64,000 bases of DNA from JAQAZP01 sp965531145. Its GTDB lineage: Bacteria > Acidobacteriota > JAQAZP01. The stretch's first letter is position 1; each line of letters opens with the position of its first letter. Below the pieces are notes generated by a model. That model was not told the DNA's origin. It worked only from the letters and a program-made list of their open reading frames with translations, and did no database searches. The DNA lies in contig CBESOE010000001.1 in assembly GCA_965531145.1 (NCBI GenBank), forward strand, positions 1 through 64,000. Reading direction: 5' to 3'. Positions 8,860-17,346 of the stretch are shown here, piece by piece. A program made the translations under genes and the position numbers.

Positions 8860-11787
8860 TCAGTCTTCCGTACCGGGTGCTGCCACCCGGTTGATCGATT
8901 CCGAAACCAGGTTGAGCACTTCCTTGAGCTGGAACGGCTTGCGTATCACCTTGTCTATTCCGGCGGCGTTCATCTCGTCGGGGTCCATCTCCAGCCCCCA
9001 CCCGGTGATCAGGATGGCCGGCATTCCCGGTTTCTCCTTCTTCACCTGCTTCAACACCTCCAGACCGGTGATGCCGGGCATGCTCAGATCGGAGATCACC
9101 ATGTCGAAGTGCTCCCGGCGCAGCATCTCCAGCCCCTTCATTCCGTCAGCGGCGGTCTTCACCTGGTGATTGCCGATCTTGAGGATGTCGGTCAGCGCGT
9201 TGCGCATCACCTCCTCGTCGTCGATGACCAGGATCGAGGCGGGCCCCGGGTCCCGGCGGGGACCATCGGCCGCCCCCGGGCCGGGCTCCGTCACCACTCC
9301 CTCCCGTACCGGCAGGTGGATGACGATGGTGGTCCCCATGTCAGGGCTGCTGCTGACCTGGATTTCACCCTTGTGGCGGGAAATAATCCCGTAGACCATG
9401 CTCATGCCCAGGCCGCTGCCCTGGGGTCCCTTGGTGGTGAAGAAGGGTTCGAAGATCCGCTGTCGAACCTCCGGCGGCATGCCGCTGCCGTTGTCGCGGA
9501 AGGTCAGGGTGATGGAGGAGCGGTCGGTCTCGCTCTTCACGGTGAGCTTGCCGTTCTCCGGCATGGCGTCGATGGAGTTGATCAGGATGTTGAAAAAGGC
9601 CTCGCGCAACTCGGCGGCATTGCCCTGGACCGGCGGAAGTTTTCGGCGGTCCAGGGTCAGCTCCAGCTTCACCCCCTGGGTCTGCGCCCGGGAGTTGATC
9701 AACTCCAGCGCCTGTTCCAGCACCGGTTCCACGTCGATCATCTCCAGGCTGCGGTCGCGCCGGATCCGGGTGAACTCCTGCAGCCGTTTGACCTTTTCCG
9801 CACCCTCGACGGTGAGGCGTTCGATGATGCCGAGCTTGTCGGCGATGCCCCTGTTTTCTTCCTGGCTCAGCAGCAACTGGACGTTGCCCAGGATGGCCCC
9901 CAGCAGATTGTTGAAGTCGTGGGCCACGCTGCCGGCCATCTCCCCCAGGGCGCGCAGGCGCTCGATCTGGATCAGGTTCTGCTCCAGCTTCTTGCGCAGG
10001 GTGATGTCTTCGACGATGCCGATCAGGCCGGTGGTCTCCTTGCCTTCCTGGGGCACGATCTGGACCCGCAGGACGTATTCCCGCCCGGACGGCGCCACAT
10101 AGCTCAGGCCGGTCAGTTCGAAGGGCTTGCCGGTGCGCAGGCTGGTCAGCAGTTCATTGTCCAGGCCGCTGCGGGTCACCGACGGCAGTTGCAGGACGTT
10201 GACCACCCGGGGGTCATCCACCTCGCTCAGTTCGGCAATGGAGAGAAAGACCGGGTTGGCGCTGGTCAGGTAGCCATCCATGTCAATGGAGAACAGCCCG
10301 ATGGGCGCCTTCTTCAGGATCTCCCGGCTGAAATCGGTGCGTTCTTCGGCCCTGGAGCTGGTGGTGCGCTGGCGCTCGACCTGCAGGCTGGCGTGGGCCA
10401 GTTCCTCACGGAACCGCTCGTCCTCGATGACCCGCTCCAGGGTCCGCCGGCAGAGGCCGAGCAACTGTCCCCGCAGTTTGCTGCGCTCGAGTTCCAGACT
10501 GGCCGGAACCGGGTCCGAGGTGTCGTCCGTGTCCCACAGGGCCAGGGTGACCGAGGGGAACCCGTCGATGGCCAGGGCATCGGCGTGCCGGAAACGGAGC
10601 CCCGGGCGGTGGAGCCGCAGTTCGCCGTCGCCGTTCTGGATCACCATCTCCCCGTCATCAGTTCGCCGCGCCTCCAGGTTCGGCGCCGCGTGGTCTTCCG
10701 GCGAGGCGGTGACCGAGACCCGGGCGTACTTCAGCGAGCGGATAAGATACCCGCTGACCAGACGCAGCGCTTCATCGGCTTCCCGGCAACCGGCCAGCTC
10801 GGCGGCCAGCTCCAGCAGGTCGGTGCGGATCCCGGGGTCGGCCACGGTCCGCCGCTGGCGCCGTGCTGAAGAGGTATTGATACGGCCCAGTTCGAAATTG
10901 GCCTGTTGCAGCACCTCGAGGGTCACCTCCCGGGTGGGGCTGATGTCGGTGACCGTGACCATCCGCTCCAGGGATTGCCGCCAGCGCTCCAGGGCATTCC
11001 GTCCCTCCACCAATGAGAGCCCGACGATGGAGAAGTCCTGCTCGGAAAGACCGGGCGGACCGTCCATGGCCACACAGCCCATGTCGAACTGGTAGGAGAT
11101 CCGGTTGGCCAGGTAGACGATTCTGCTGATGGAACTGATCGGGCTGTCCGGTTCGTCAGCGAACCCGGTGTGATGGCGGGCCACGCTCTGCACGATGGTG
11201 GACGGCAGCCGGCAGGTGGAGAGCAATCGGGCGCCCAGTTCGGCATGGTCCACGCCCAGGGCCTTGCGCTCGCCGATGACCTCGGCCAGGCGATCGCGCT
11301 GCACCGGTGAATTCTCCCCGGCGTTGCGGTTGGGGTAGCGGAACCGGATCATCAGTTTTCCCACATCGTGGAACAGTCCCGCCAGGTAGGCCGGACCGGC
11401 CAGTTCCGGCGAGTTTTCACCGCAGAGCATGGAAGCCAGGCGGGCCACCGCCTGGCTGTGGTTCCAGAGACGGATCAAGTCCAGACGGCGGCCGAAGATA
11501 CCGGCACTGTCCGCCGGGATGAACGGCACGCCCAGCAACAACGGCCGCACGCTTTTCATTCCCAGAAGGTTGACGGCTTCCTTGAGGCTGTCCACCTGTC
11601 CGGACCTGCCATAGGCCCGGGAGTTGGCTTCGCGCAGCACCAGCAGGGCGGTTGCCGGGTCGTGGGATATCAGGCTGCGCAGCGATTCCGTGGTGCAGTT
11701 GCCGGAGAGCGCGTGCTCCTTTATCGCCATGCCTAGGGAAGGGAGGGTGGGCAGGTCCTCTGAACTGCTGATGACCCAGTTTTTCAT
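8860..11787 (-). CDS. Soluble HDOD-PAS hybrid histidine kinase with C-terminal receiver
   Basis: 975 aa without signal peptide or membrane helix. Order: HDOD domain (about 10-220, with HSQAVARLAS and LFHDVGK); a poorly conserved, perhaps GAF-like segment (about 290-420); PAS (about 489-600, APIGLFSIDMDGYLTSANPV); HisKA with phosphorylatable His in VAHDFNN (about 621); HATPase (N box NSIDAMPENG near 737, then DNGSGM and GSGLGMSM); receiver (about 850-965) with phospho-Asp in VISDLSMPG near 899. HDOD modules occur in c-di-GMP, taxis and stress regulators. No separate DNA-binding regulator lies beside it, so the output is unknown. Confidence 0.9.
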   Translation of the reverse strand: MKNWVISSSEDLPTLPSLGMAIKEHALSGNCTTESLRSLISHDPATALLVLREANSRAYGRSGQVDSLKEAVNLLGMKSVRPLLLGVPFIPADSAGIFGRRLDLIRLWNHSQAVARLASMLCGENSPELAGPAYLAGLFHDVGKLMIRFRYPNRNAGENSPVQRDRLAEVIGERKALGVDHAELGARLLSTCRLPSTIVQSVARHHTGFADEPDSPISSISRIVYLANRISYQFDMGCVAMDGPPGLSEQDFSIVGLSLVEGRNALERWRQSLERMVTVTDISPTREVTLEVLQQANFELGRINTSSARRQRRTVADPGIRTDLLELAAELAGCREADEALRLVSGYLIRSLKYARVSVTASPEDHAAPNLEARRTDDGEMVIQNGDGELRLHRPGLRFRHADALAIDGFPSVTLALWDTDDTSDPVPASLELERSKLRGQLLGLCRRTLERVIEDERFREELAHASLQVERQRTTSSRAEERTDFSREILKKAPIGLFSIDMDGYLTSANPVFLSIAELSEVDDPRVVNVLQLPSVTRSGLDNELLTSLRTGKPFELTGLSYVAPSGREYVLRVQIVPQEGKETTGLIGIVEDITLRKKLEQNLIQIERLRALGEMAGSVAHDFNNLLGAILGNVQLLLSQEENRGIADKLGIIERLTVEGAEKVKRLQEFTRIRRDRSLEMIDVEPVLEQALELINSRAQTQGVKLELTLDRRKLPPVQGNAAELREAFFNILINSIDAMPENGKLTVKSETDRSSITLTFRDNGSGMPPEVRQRIFEPFFTTKGPQGSGLGMSMVYGIISRHKGEIQVSSSPDMGTTIVIHLPVREGVVTEPGPGAADGPRRDPGPASILVIDDEEVMRNALTDILKIGNHQVKTAADGMKGLEMLRREHFDMVISDLSMPGITGLEVLKQVKKEKPGMPAILITGWGLEMDPDEMNAAGIDKVIRKPFQLKEVLNLVSESINRVAAPGTED

Positions 11788-11931
11788 GGTAGAACTGCAA
11801 GACGACCGCGCCGTGCCGGTTCCACGGGTACGCGCAGCACCCGGCGGACGGTCGCGGTATGGTGGACAGCTTCAGCTAATTCCTTTGTCATGAACAGGCT
11901 GCCGCAATTACACTTTTTGAAATTTAACACC

Positions 11932-12003
11932 TTGAGCCTAAAAAGGCAAGTCTCGCCTTCACCGGCGAGGTCCGCATGGTCTCAATCCCATGGTTCCGAT
12001 GGG
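11932..12003. other. Candidate structured RNA element (strand uncertain)
   Basis: Nested inverted repeats occur in 72 bases. TTGAG (11932-11936) pairs with CTCAA (11981-11985). They enclose GCCT-aaaa-AGGC (11936-11947) and CTCGCC-ttcacc-GGCGAG (11952-11969). A further hairpin, CCCAT-ggttccg-ATGGG (11987-12003), follows. If transcribed on the minus strand it lies in the kinase leader. No match to a riboswitch class was recognised, so function is open. Confidence 0.35.
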
Positions 12004-12115
12004 CAGAAGTATCGCGGGGAGTCGTCCGCCACCCGACCATGTTGAGAGTATCGGCACCGTGAAGAAGATTCTTGAACCTCCGGGGATTTCAGCAACGGCG
12101 GAGAGGGGAGGAGTG

Positions 12116-12135
12116 GGCCCGGCGGTCACCGGGCC
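12116..12135 (-). terminator. GC-rich hairpin downstream of the small unknown gene
   Basis: GGCCCGG/CCGGGCC is a 7-bp perfect stem with a 6-nt loop, 13 bp after the stop of the minus-strand gene. There is no T-run, so it may be a weak or Rho-assisted terminator or an mRNA 3' end stabiliser. Confidence 0.4.
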
Positions 12136-12148
12136 GTGGAAGGAAGCC

Positions 12149-12415
12149 TCAGCTCTTGTCCAGATTCTTCATGAAGGAGTCGATCATTTCGTTCTCGTAG
12201 GTCACCGAATTGAGGAACAGGGCCTCCACCAGGTAGGCCTTGCGGTCCTCATCGTTCATCTGATCCACCAGGTTCTCTATTTCGCTTTTCATATCGTGGT
12301 AGGTGTGCTCGAACTCCTTGCGCACCGCCACTTCCCGAAACAGCGATTCCACGATCTGGAGCAGGTCACCGTCCAGTTCAATTTCGAATCCGCTCTTCAT
12401 TTTGATCGATCGCAT
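12149..12415 (-). CDS. Small acidic helical protein of unknown function
   Basis: 88 aa from ATG 12415 (MRSIKMKSGFEIELDGDLLQ). An in-frame ATG at 12457 would add 14 unusual residues, and neither has a good ribosome site. The protein is predicted helical and charged (IENLVDQMNDEDRKAYLVEA) with no membrane segment or Cys. I do not recognise the family. It lies about 55 bp downstream of the STAS gene on the same strand, so the two are probably co-transcribed and may work together. Confidence 0.65.
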   Translation of the reverse strand: MRSIKMKSGFEIELDGDLLQIVESLFREVAVRKEFEHTYHDMKSEIENLVDQMNDEDRKAYLVEALFLNSVTYENEMIDSFMKNLDKS

Positions 12416-12470
12416 GTGGCACCGTATTTTCCCGCGGCCCCATGAGGGGTACCGCATTCACTTCACGTGT

Positions 12471-12815
12471 TCAGCTGCTGAAACTCTCGATGGCCTGCTG
12501 GTCCGTCTCAAAAATTTCAAGGACCAGGTCGAGATTGGTGATCGAGACCATTTTCGCCACCCGATCCTGCAAACCGCACAGTTTGAGGGTGCCGCCGAGA
12601 GAGCGAAGCCGGCGGTGGATCTCCATGATCACCCCCACACCAAAACTGTCGAGGTAGACCACCTGTTTCATATCGAGAAGGACGTTCATTTCGCCATTGT
12701 CCACGATTTTGAGCAGATCCGACCGGAATTTGTCGAGCATATCGTGCGTCATCCGGTCGGTGCGAATACGTATTACCTGAATCTCTCCCAGCTTTTCGGC
12801 GGCAAATAAATCCAT
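12471..12815 (-). CDS. STAS-domain anti-sigma-factor antagonist-like protein
   Basis: 114 aa from ATG 12815, which has AAGGGG 6 nt upstream; the open frame extends further but with no ribosome site. The whole protein is a single STAS domain of SpoIIAA type. The phosphoacceptor motif is LDSFGVGV, where the Ser after Asp aligns with Ser58 of B. subtilis SpoIIAA. Such proteins bind an anti-sigma kinase when unphosphorylated and release a sigma factor or other partner. No anti-sigma kinase or PP2C phosphatase lies nearby; the hybrid kinase downstream is a possible but unproven partner. Confidence 0.85.
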   Translation of the reverse strand: MDLFAAEKLGEIQVIRIRTDRMTHDMLDKFRSDLLKIVDNGEMNVLLDMKQVVYLDSFGVGVIMEIHRRLRSLGGTLKLCGLQDRVAKMVSITNLDLVLEIFETDQQAIESFSS

Positions 12816-13177
12816 CCTGGACCCCTTCGGTTCACCGGTCCGAAAACGGCAGACCTCGTTGTCTGGCTGCTCCCGTCCGAGTTTTTCCGGCCCGTGGTCG
12901 GGCGATACGGGTGACCGTCCGGCGGTAACGGCCGTGCCGGCCGCCGGACGTGCCATATCTACCACACGCCCACCGGCCGAAGCAAACCGCTCTGGCCGTT
13001 TCAGGGCCGGGAGATCGTTACGGGGCCCCCTTGCGCGCTCTCGGTTGTTGACCGGTCACAGCTTGTAACGGAGATTCGCCGGGAAAGTTCTCCGGCAGGG
13101 AAGGATTGTCCGGGCCCGGACCGCTGGCAGCCCGGGTCAACGGCGGCTATAATCTGTTTGTCCGGGGGGGTGAGGGG
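12816..13177. other. 362-bp divergent intergenic region
   Basis: It separates the minus-strand STAS gene from the plus-strand membrane protein gene. No gene is seen. It holds a good -10 (13148-13153) for the rightward gene; the leftward promoter was not identified. Confidence 0.5.
13124..13153 (+). promoter_or_regulatory. Probable promoter of the YdjM-like membrane protein gene
   Basis: Perfect TATAAT at 13148-13153 with CTGGCA (4/6) at 13124-13129 and an 18-bp spacer. The start codon is 25 bp after the -10, leaving just room for the GGGGGGGTGAGGGG ribosome-binding tract. Confidence 0.45.
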
Positions 13178-13633
13178 ATGAAGGCTGTACACCATGGTGC
13201 GCTTTCGCTGGTTGCCGGCGGTTCGCTCTGGCTTCTGCTGGACAGCCTCGCCGCCGGAGCGGCCTGCTTCTTCACCGGCCTGTTACTTGACCTGGACCAC
13301 CTGGTGGATTACCTCCTGCACCACCCGCGGAACAATACCCTGGCCGACCTGGTGGATGTCTGTGAAAACTGTCGCCTGGAGCGGGTGGTGCTGCCGCTGC
13401 ACAGCTGGGAGCTTCTGCTGCTGTCCGTGCCGGTCATGGCACTCTGTCCCGGGCAGCGGCTGCTGACGGCCGGAATTGCCCTGGGCCTGGGGACGCACCT
13501 GCTGGCGGACCAGTTGTCCAATCCGGTCACGCCCCGGGCCTACCTGCTGATCCACCGCTGGCGCAACCGGTTCCGGCGTTCAGCCTTCTTCGATTCCGCC
13601 GCCCTGGAACGGCGTGGCCGGCAGCCGGTTTGA
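13178..13633 (+). CDS. Integral membrane protein, possible YdjM/DUF457-like metal-dependent hydrolase
   Basis: 151 aa from ATG 13178, chosen because a G-rich ribosome site lies just before it and the hydrophobic core starts at once. There are 3-4 membrane segments. Conserved-looking polar residues lie at membrane edges: LLLDLDHLVDYLLHH near residues 35-50 and THLLADQLSNP near 108-118. This pattern of DxDH and HLxxD is seen in the LexA-regulated membrane hydrolase family (YdjM/DUF457). The reaction is unknown, and the family call is tentative. Confidence 0.65.
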   Translation: MKAVHHGALSLVAGGSLWLLLDSLAAGAACFFTGLLLDLDHLVDYLLHHPRNNTLADLVDVCENCRLERVVLPLHSWELLLLSVPVMALCPGQRLLTAGIALGLGTHLLADQLSNPVTPRAYLLIHRWRNRFRRSAFFDSAALERRGRQPV

Positions 13634-13702
13634 CACCCCTCGATCCGCCCGATAAAATTCCATTTTCGTCACCACCAACTTCCCTGACACCGGAGTAGCC
13701 CC

Positions 13703-15070
13703 ATGCCAGCGAACCCCCCGGGCAGCCAACGGTCCATGCCGCGAAACCTTGAAGCCGAGCAGTCGGTTCTCGGAGCCATCATTCTCGACGAACAGTGCAT
13801 GGACAGCGTTCTGGATGTACTCTCCGCCGAGGACTTTTACCAGGAGGGGCACCGGGTCATCTTCGAGACCATGTGCCGCATGGTGGACCGGGCACGGCCC
13901 ATCGACCTGGTGACCCTCAACGAGGAGCTGGAACGGTCCGGGGTGCTGGACCGGGCCGGTGGCACTCCCTACGTGGCCCAGCTGGCGGACGGCATGCCCC
14001 GCACGGTGAACGTGGAACATTACGCCACCATCGTCAGGGAGCGGGCCACCCTGCGGGCGCTGATCCGGGGCAGCGAGAAGATCATCGAGAGCTGCTTCGG
14101 CTCCGAAGAGGAACCGGCGGAAATTCTCGACCAGGCGGAGAACGCCATCTTCGAGATTTCGGAAGGGCGGCAGCGGTCGGGGTTCACCGAGCTGAGCGGG
14201 CTGGTTCAGGAAGGTCTGCGCAAGCTGGAGGAGGACCAGAAGGCGGGGGCGGGATACGGTGGCCTGGCCACCGGTTTCGAGCGCCTGGACGAACTGACCA
14301 ACGGCCTGCAGGCCGGTGAGCTGATCATCATCGCCGGCCGCCCCAGCATGGGCAAGACCGCCATGGCGCTGAACATCGCCCAGCACGCAGCGCTGCGGCT
14401 GGGGAAAAAGGCTGCCATTTTCAGCCTCGAGATGTCGGCGTCCCAGCTGGCCCAGCGTCTGCTCTGTACCAGGGCCCGGGTGGATTCGCAAAAGGTGCGG
14501 CGCAAGATGCTGCGGCCCGAAGACTGGCAAAAACTGGCCGAAGCCGCCGGGCGGCTCTCCGAAGCCGGTATCTTCATCGACGATTCGCCGGGGATCAACG
14601 CCCTGGAAATCAGGACCAAGGCCCGCCGGCTGAAAATGGAGAAGGGGCTGGACCTGGTGATCGTCGACTACCTGCAGCTGATGCAGGGGGTGGGCCGGTT
14701 CGAGAACCGCAACCTCGAGGTCTCGGCCATCTCGCGCTCGCTCAAGGGGCTGGCCAAGGAGTTGGATGTTCCGTTGATCGCCCTCTCCCAGTTGAGCCGC
14801 GCTCCGGAGAGCCGGAGCAACCGCAGGCCCCAGCTCTCCGATCTCCGTGAGTCGGGTTCGCTGGAACAGGACGCCGACGTGGTGGCCTTTATCTACCGCG
14901 AGGAACAGCACAATCCCACCGACGAGAACGAGGGGCAGGCCGAATTGATCCTCTCCAAGCAGAGAAACGGTCCCACCGATAATGTGGATCTGGTGTTCAT
15001 TAAAGAGTACACTTGTTTCGAGAACAAATCATATCGGCAGGATTTCATGGGACCGGAATCCCCTCTCTGA
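13703..15070 (+). CDS. dnaB: Replicative DNA helicase DnaB
   Basis: 455 aa, normal DnaB length. The N-terminal helical domain begins at PRNLEAEQSVLGAIILD; the RecA-like ATPase domain has Walker A GRPSMGKTA (near residue 212), Walker B VIVDYLQLM and the arginine finger/H4 region SQLSRAPESR. It unwinds the fork on the lagging-strand template as a hexamer. No intein interrupts the P-loop or the DYLQLM site, both common DnaB intein positions. The PIN-TRAM gene follows after 108 bp. Confidence 0.97.
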   Translation: MPANPPGSQRSMPRNLEAEQSVLGAIILDEQCMDSVLDVLSAEDFYQEGHRVIFETMCRMVDRARPIDLVTLNEELERSGVLDRAGGTPYVAQLADGMPRTVNVEHYATIVRERATLRALIRGSEKIIESCFGSEEEPAEILDQAENAIFEISEGRQRSGFTELSGLVQEGLRKLEEDQKAGAGYGGLATGFERLDELTNGLQAGELIIIAGRPSMGKTAMALNIAQHAALRLGKKAAIFSLEMSASQLAQRLLCTRARVDSQKVRRKMLRPEDWQKLAEAAGRLSEAGIFIDDSPGINALEIRTKARRLKMEKGLDLVIVDYLQLMQGVGRFENRNLEVSAISRSLKGLAKELDVPLIALSQLSRAPESRSNRRPQLSDLRESGSLEQDADVVAFIYREEQHNPTDENEGQAELILSKQRNGPTDNVDLVFIKEYTCFENKSYRQDFMGPESPL

Positions 15071-15178
15071 TCGCGTCTGTTCAGATTTCCCAATTACAGT
15101 GCGACGTTCAGGCTCTGCGCGGGGGCGGTCCCGGGTGAGTTCACCCGTCCGGCCCCAGCCCAAGGAGTTTCATAAACG

Positions 15179-16264
15179 ATGAATTTCATAGTTGCCCGCA
15201 CGGTTTTCTTCATACTCTGCTGTCTGATCGGCGCGTTCATTCGCCCCTTCGGGCTTGAGCCGATCTTCGGCGCCCTGGCCGGCGCCGCGTTGGCCGCGGG
15301 AATGATCAGCCTCGAGTTCCGGGTCCGCAGGGTGCCCTTTCAGATCCTCGCCGGTTCCTTTCTCGGCTTTCTCTCCGGGTTCGGTGTGGGCGTGCTGCTC
15401 AGCTATTCGCTGGAGAAGCTGGTCTTCTTCAGCAGCGGCGGCACCCTCTTTGCCGTCCAGGTGGTGCTGCTGGTGACCCTGGGCTACATGGGGTTTGCCG
15501 TGGGCGCCCGCAAGGGCGAGGAACTGAGCCTCCGCGACCTGCAGGGCCTGTTCAAGGACGGCGAGGGCCCGGTGAGTCACAAGATCCTCGACACCAGCGT
15601 GATCATCGACGGCCGGATCGCCGATCTCTGCGAGACCGGTTTTCTGGAAGGCGTGCTGGTGCTGCCCCAGTTCATCCTCCGCGAGCTCCAGTCGGTGGCC
15701 GATTCCTCTGACTCGCTCAAACGCAACCGGGGCCGCCGCGGCCTCGACATCCTGCACCGCATCCAGAAGATCAGCAACGTCGAGGTCCAGATCACCGAAG
15801 ATGAATACAGCCACATCAAGGAGGTGGACCTCAAGCTGATCGAGCAGGCCCTGGACACCGGGGCCAAAATCGTGACCAACGATTTCAACCTGAACAAGGT
15901 CTGCCAGCTTCGCGGTGTGGCCGTGCTCAACATCAACGAACTGGCCAATGCCTTGAAACCGGTGGTGCTGCCCGGTGAGGGGATGAAAGTCTTCATCCTC
16001 AAGGAGGGCAAGGACGCCTCCCAGGGGGTGGCCTACCTCGATGACGGGACCATGGTGGTGGTGGACCACGCCAGGAAATACATCGGCAAGACCATCGATA
16101 TCACCGTCACCAGCGTGCTGCAGACCACGGCCGGCAAAATGATCTTCGGCCGCTACGAATCGGTGGTGGAAGATGCGGCGCCGGGCCCCAACGGCGAGTC
16201 GGCGGACCGCCGGCCGCGGCGGCGGAGCAACGGCAGCAGCGGGCGCACAGTGAAATCAGCTTGA
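15179..16264 (+). CDS. Membrane-anchored PIN-TRAM domain protein (YacL-like)
   Basis: 361 aa. About 110 N-terminal residues hold three to four membrane helices. A PIN nuclease domain (about 135-255) has the acidic residues in LDTSVIIDGRI, LRELQ and VTNDFNLNK. The TRAM RNA-binding fold (about 265-330) follows, then an Arg-rich tail. This is the YacL/PIN-TRAM family found in Firmicutes, Thermus and Acidobacteria, probably a membrane-associated ribonuclease; substrates are unknown. The last 9 bases overlap the end of the convergent FHA gene. Confidence 0.88.
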   Translation: MNFIVARTVFFILCCLIGAFIRPFGLEPIFGALAGAALAAGMISLEFRVRRVPFQILAGSFLGFLSGFGVGVLLSYSLEKLVFFSSGGTLFAVQVVLLVTLGYMGFAVGARKGEELSLRDLQGLFKDGEGPVSHKILDTSVIIDGRIADLCETGFLEGVLVLPQFILRELQSVADSSDSLKRNRGRRGLDILHRIQKISNVEVQITEDEYSHIKEVDLKLIEQALDTGAKIVTNDFNLNKVCQLRGVAVLNINELANALKPVVLPGEGMKVFILKEGKDASQGVAYLDDGTMVVVDHARKYIGKTIDITVTSVLQTTAGKMIFGRYESVVEDAAPGPNGESADRRPRRRSNGSSGRTVKSA

Positions 16265-17239
16265 GCTGAGGGTGAAGGTGAGTTCGGCCGGGCCGAGGGT
16301 GATCCGTCCCCCGGGTTTCAATTCGGCCCGCTGAATACGCTTGCCGTCCAGTGTGGTGCCGTTGGCGCTGCCCAGATCTTCCAGCAGGAACTTTCCCTTT
16401 TCAAAGCGGATCTGTGAGTGGTAGCGCGAGATCTCTTCCGATTTCAGCGACAGCGTGTTCTTGGTGGAGCGCCCGATGGTGAAGGGGTAACCCTTGATCG
16501 GCACCTCCCGGGTCTGGTCGAGGTAGTTGAGGGTCACCGCTGCCGGCGGCGCATCCTTGCCGCCCACGGTGACGTGGCTGGAGCCGCCGTCGGTTTCCAG
16601 GCCACTGGCATCGCCGAACACCGGCATGGGGTTGGCGTCGCCCGGGGCGGCCACGGTGGAGGAGAGTTCGTCGGCGCTGCGGATGTCCAGGGTATCTTCC
16701 AGGGCCGGCCCGGCGCTGGGGTTGGTCCCCTCGCCGGCGTGCGGGATGGCGGTGGGCAACGGCTGGGTATCGGTGATCACCGCCGGATGCTGGCTGCTGC
16801 CGGCCACCGTGCTGGTGCCGAGGATCGCTTCGGCATCGGCCACCTGGATGCGCAACTCGGCCAGCCGGGCGCCGGTCTTTTCCCGTTTTTCCTTTTCCCC
16901 GGCCATCAGTGAAGCGAAATCCTCATCCGACTGGAATTCACCGATATAGCGGCGCAGTTCCAGTTCCTCGATGGACTGGTCTGCCAGCTCCACGTCACCG
17001 GTGAGCCGTGTGAGTTCGGATTTCAGCGAGGCCAGGTCGCGGCGCAGTGTATCAGCGGCGGCCTCCAGCCCCTGCTCCGCGTCACTGACTTTGCTGTCGT
17101 ATTCCGCCGTGAGTTTGGCGTAGGTTTCGCTGCGGACCTGGTCCCTGCGCTCCTCGATCTTTTCCCGCCGGTCCCGCAGCTGGTCCAGTTCGGCAGAGAG
17201 GCGGTCCAGAGTTTCCAGTATCGTGCGGAACTCGTTCAT
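16256..17239 (-). CDS. Coiled-coil protein with C-terminal FHA domain
   Basis: 327 aa from ATG 17239; the open frame extends 99 bases upstream but without a ribosome site. The first ~125 residues are a long charged coiled coil, followed by a Pro/Ala/Asp-rich linker (about 125-230). An FHA domain (about 240-325) carries the phosphothreonine-binding residues in FTIGRSTKN, SRYHSQI and DLGSANGT. FHA domains read Ser/Thr phosphorylation, so a eukaryotic-type kinase elsewhere is implied. It lies 107 bp downstream of sucD on the same strand. Confidence 0.85.
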   Translation of the reverse strand: MNEFRTILETLDRLSAELDQLRDRREKIEERRDQVRSETYAKLTAEYDSKVSDAEQGLEAAADTLRRDLASLKSELTRLTGDVELADQSIEELELRRYIGEFQSDEDFASLMAGEKEKREKTGARLAELRIQVADAEAILGTSTVAGSSQHPAVITDTQPLPTAIPHAGEGTNPSAGPALEDTLDIRSADELSSTVAAPGDANPMPVFGDASGLETDGGSSHVTVGGKDAPPAAVTLNYLDQTREVPIKGYPFTIGRSTKNTLSLKSEEISRYHSQIRFEKGKFLLEDLGSANGTTLDGKRIQRAELKPGGRITLGPAELTFTLSSS

Positions 17240-17346
17240 CGCTCCAGCTCCCTTCCCGTTTCCGAGCGCTGCGGCCCGGCAGGCAGCCGGGCCGGCGGGG
17301 AGAACTCCCAAACCGCCGGTCCGGCTGGTGACAGACATTCAGCCGG

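Larger units (their letters stand above)
11788..12148. other. 361-bp intergenic leader region upstream of the hybrid kinase
   Basis: No coding potential is seen. On the minus strand this is the 5' leader of the hybrid kinase. It contains a cluster of hairpins (see 11932-12003) and, at its upstream end, a GC-rich hairpin after the small unknown gene. No clear -35/-10 pair was found. Confidence 0.5.

Noticed and set aside
9109..10869. A 586-codon plus-strand open frame inside the hybrid kinase
   Set aside because: The opposite strand encodes intact PAS, kinase and receiver motifs; this frame has none.
11932..12003. c-di-GMP-I (GEMM) riboswitch, suggested by AAAGGCAAG on the plus strand
   Set aside because: The expected GNRA loop, the GACGCAAAGCC segment and a downstream plus-strand gene are all missing.
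12630..12660. Loss of the STAS phosphoacceptor serine (DSFG instead of DSSG)
   Set aside because: In SpoIIAA the phosphorylated residue is the Ser directly after Asp (Ser58 in MDSSG), which is retained here.
14330..14700. Intein insertion in DnaB
   Set aside because: The P-loop and DYLQLM regions are continuous and total length is normal.
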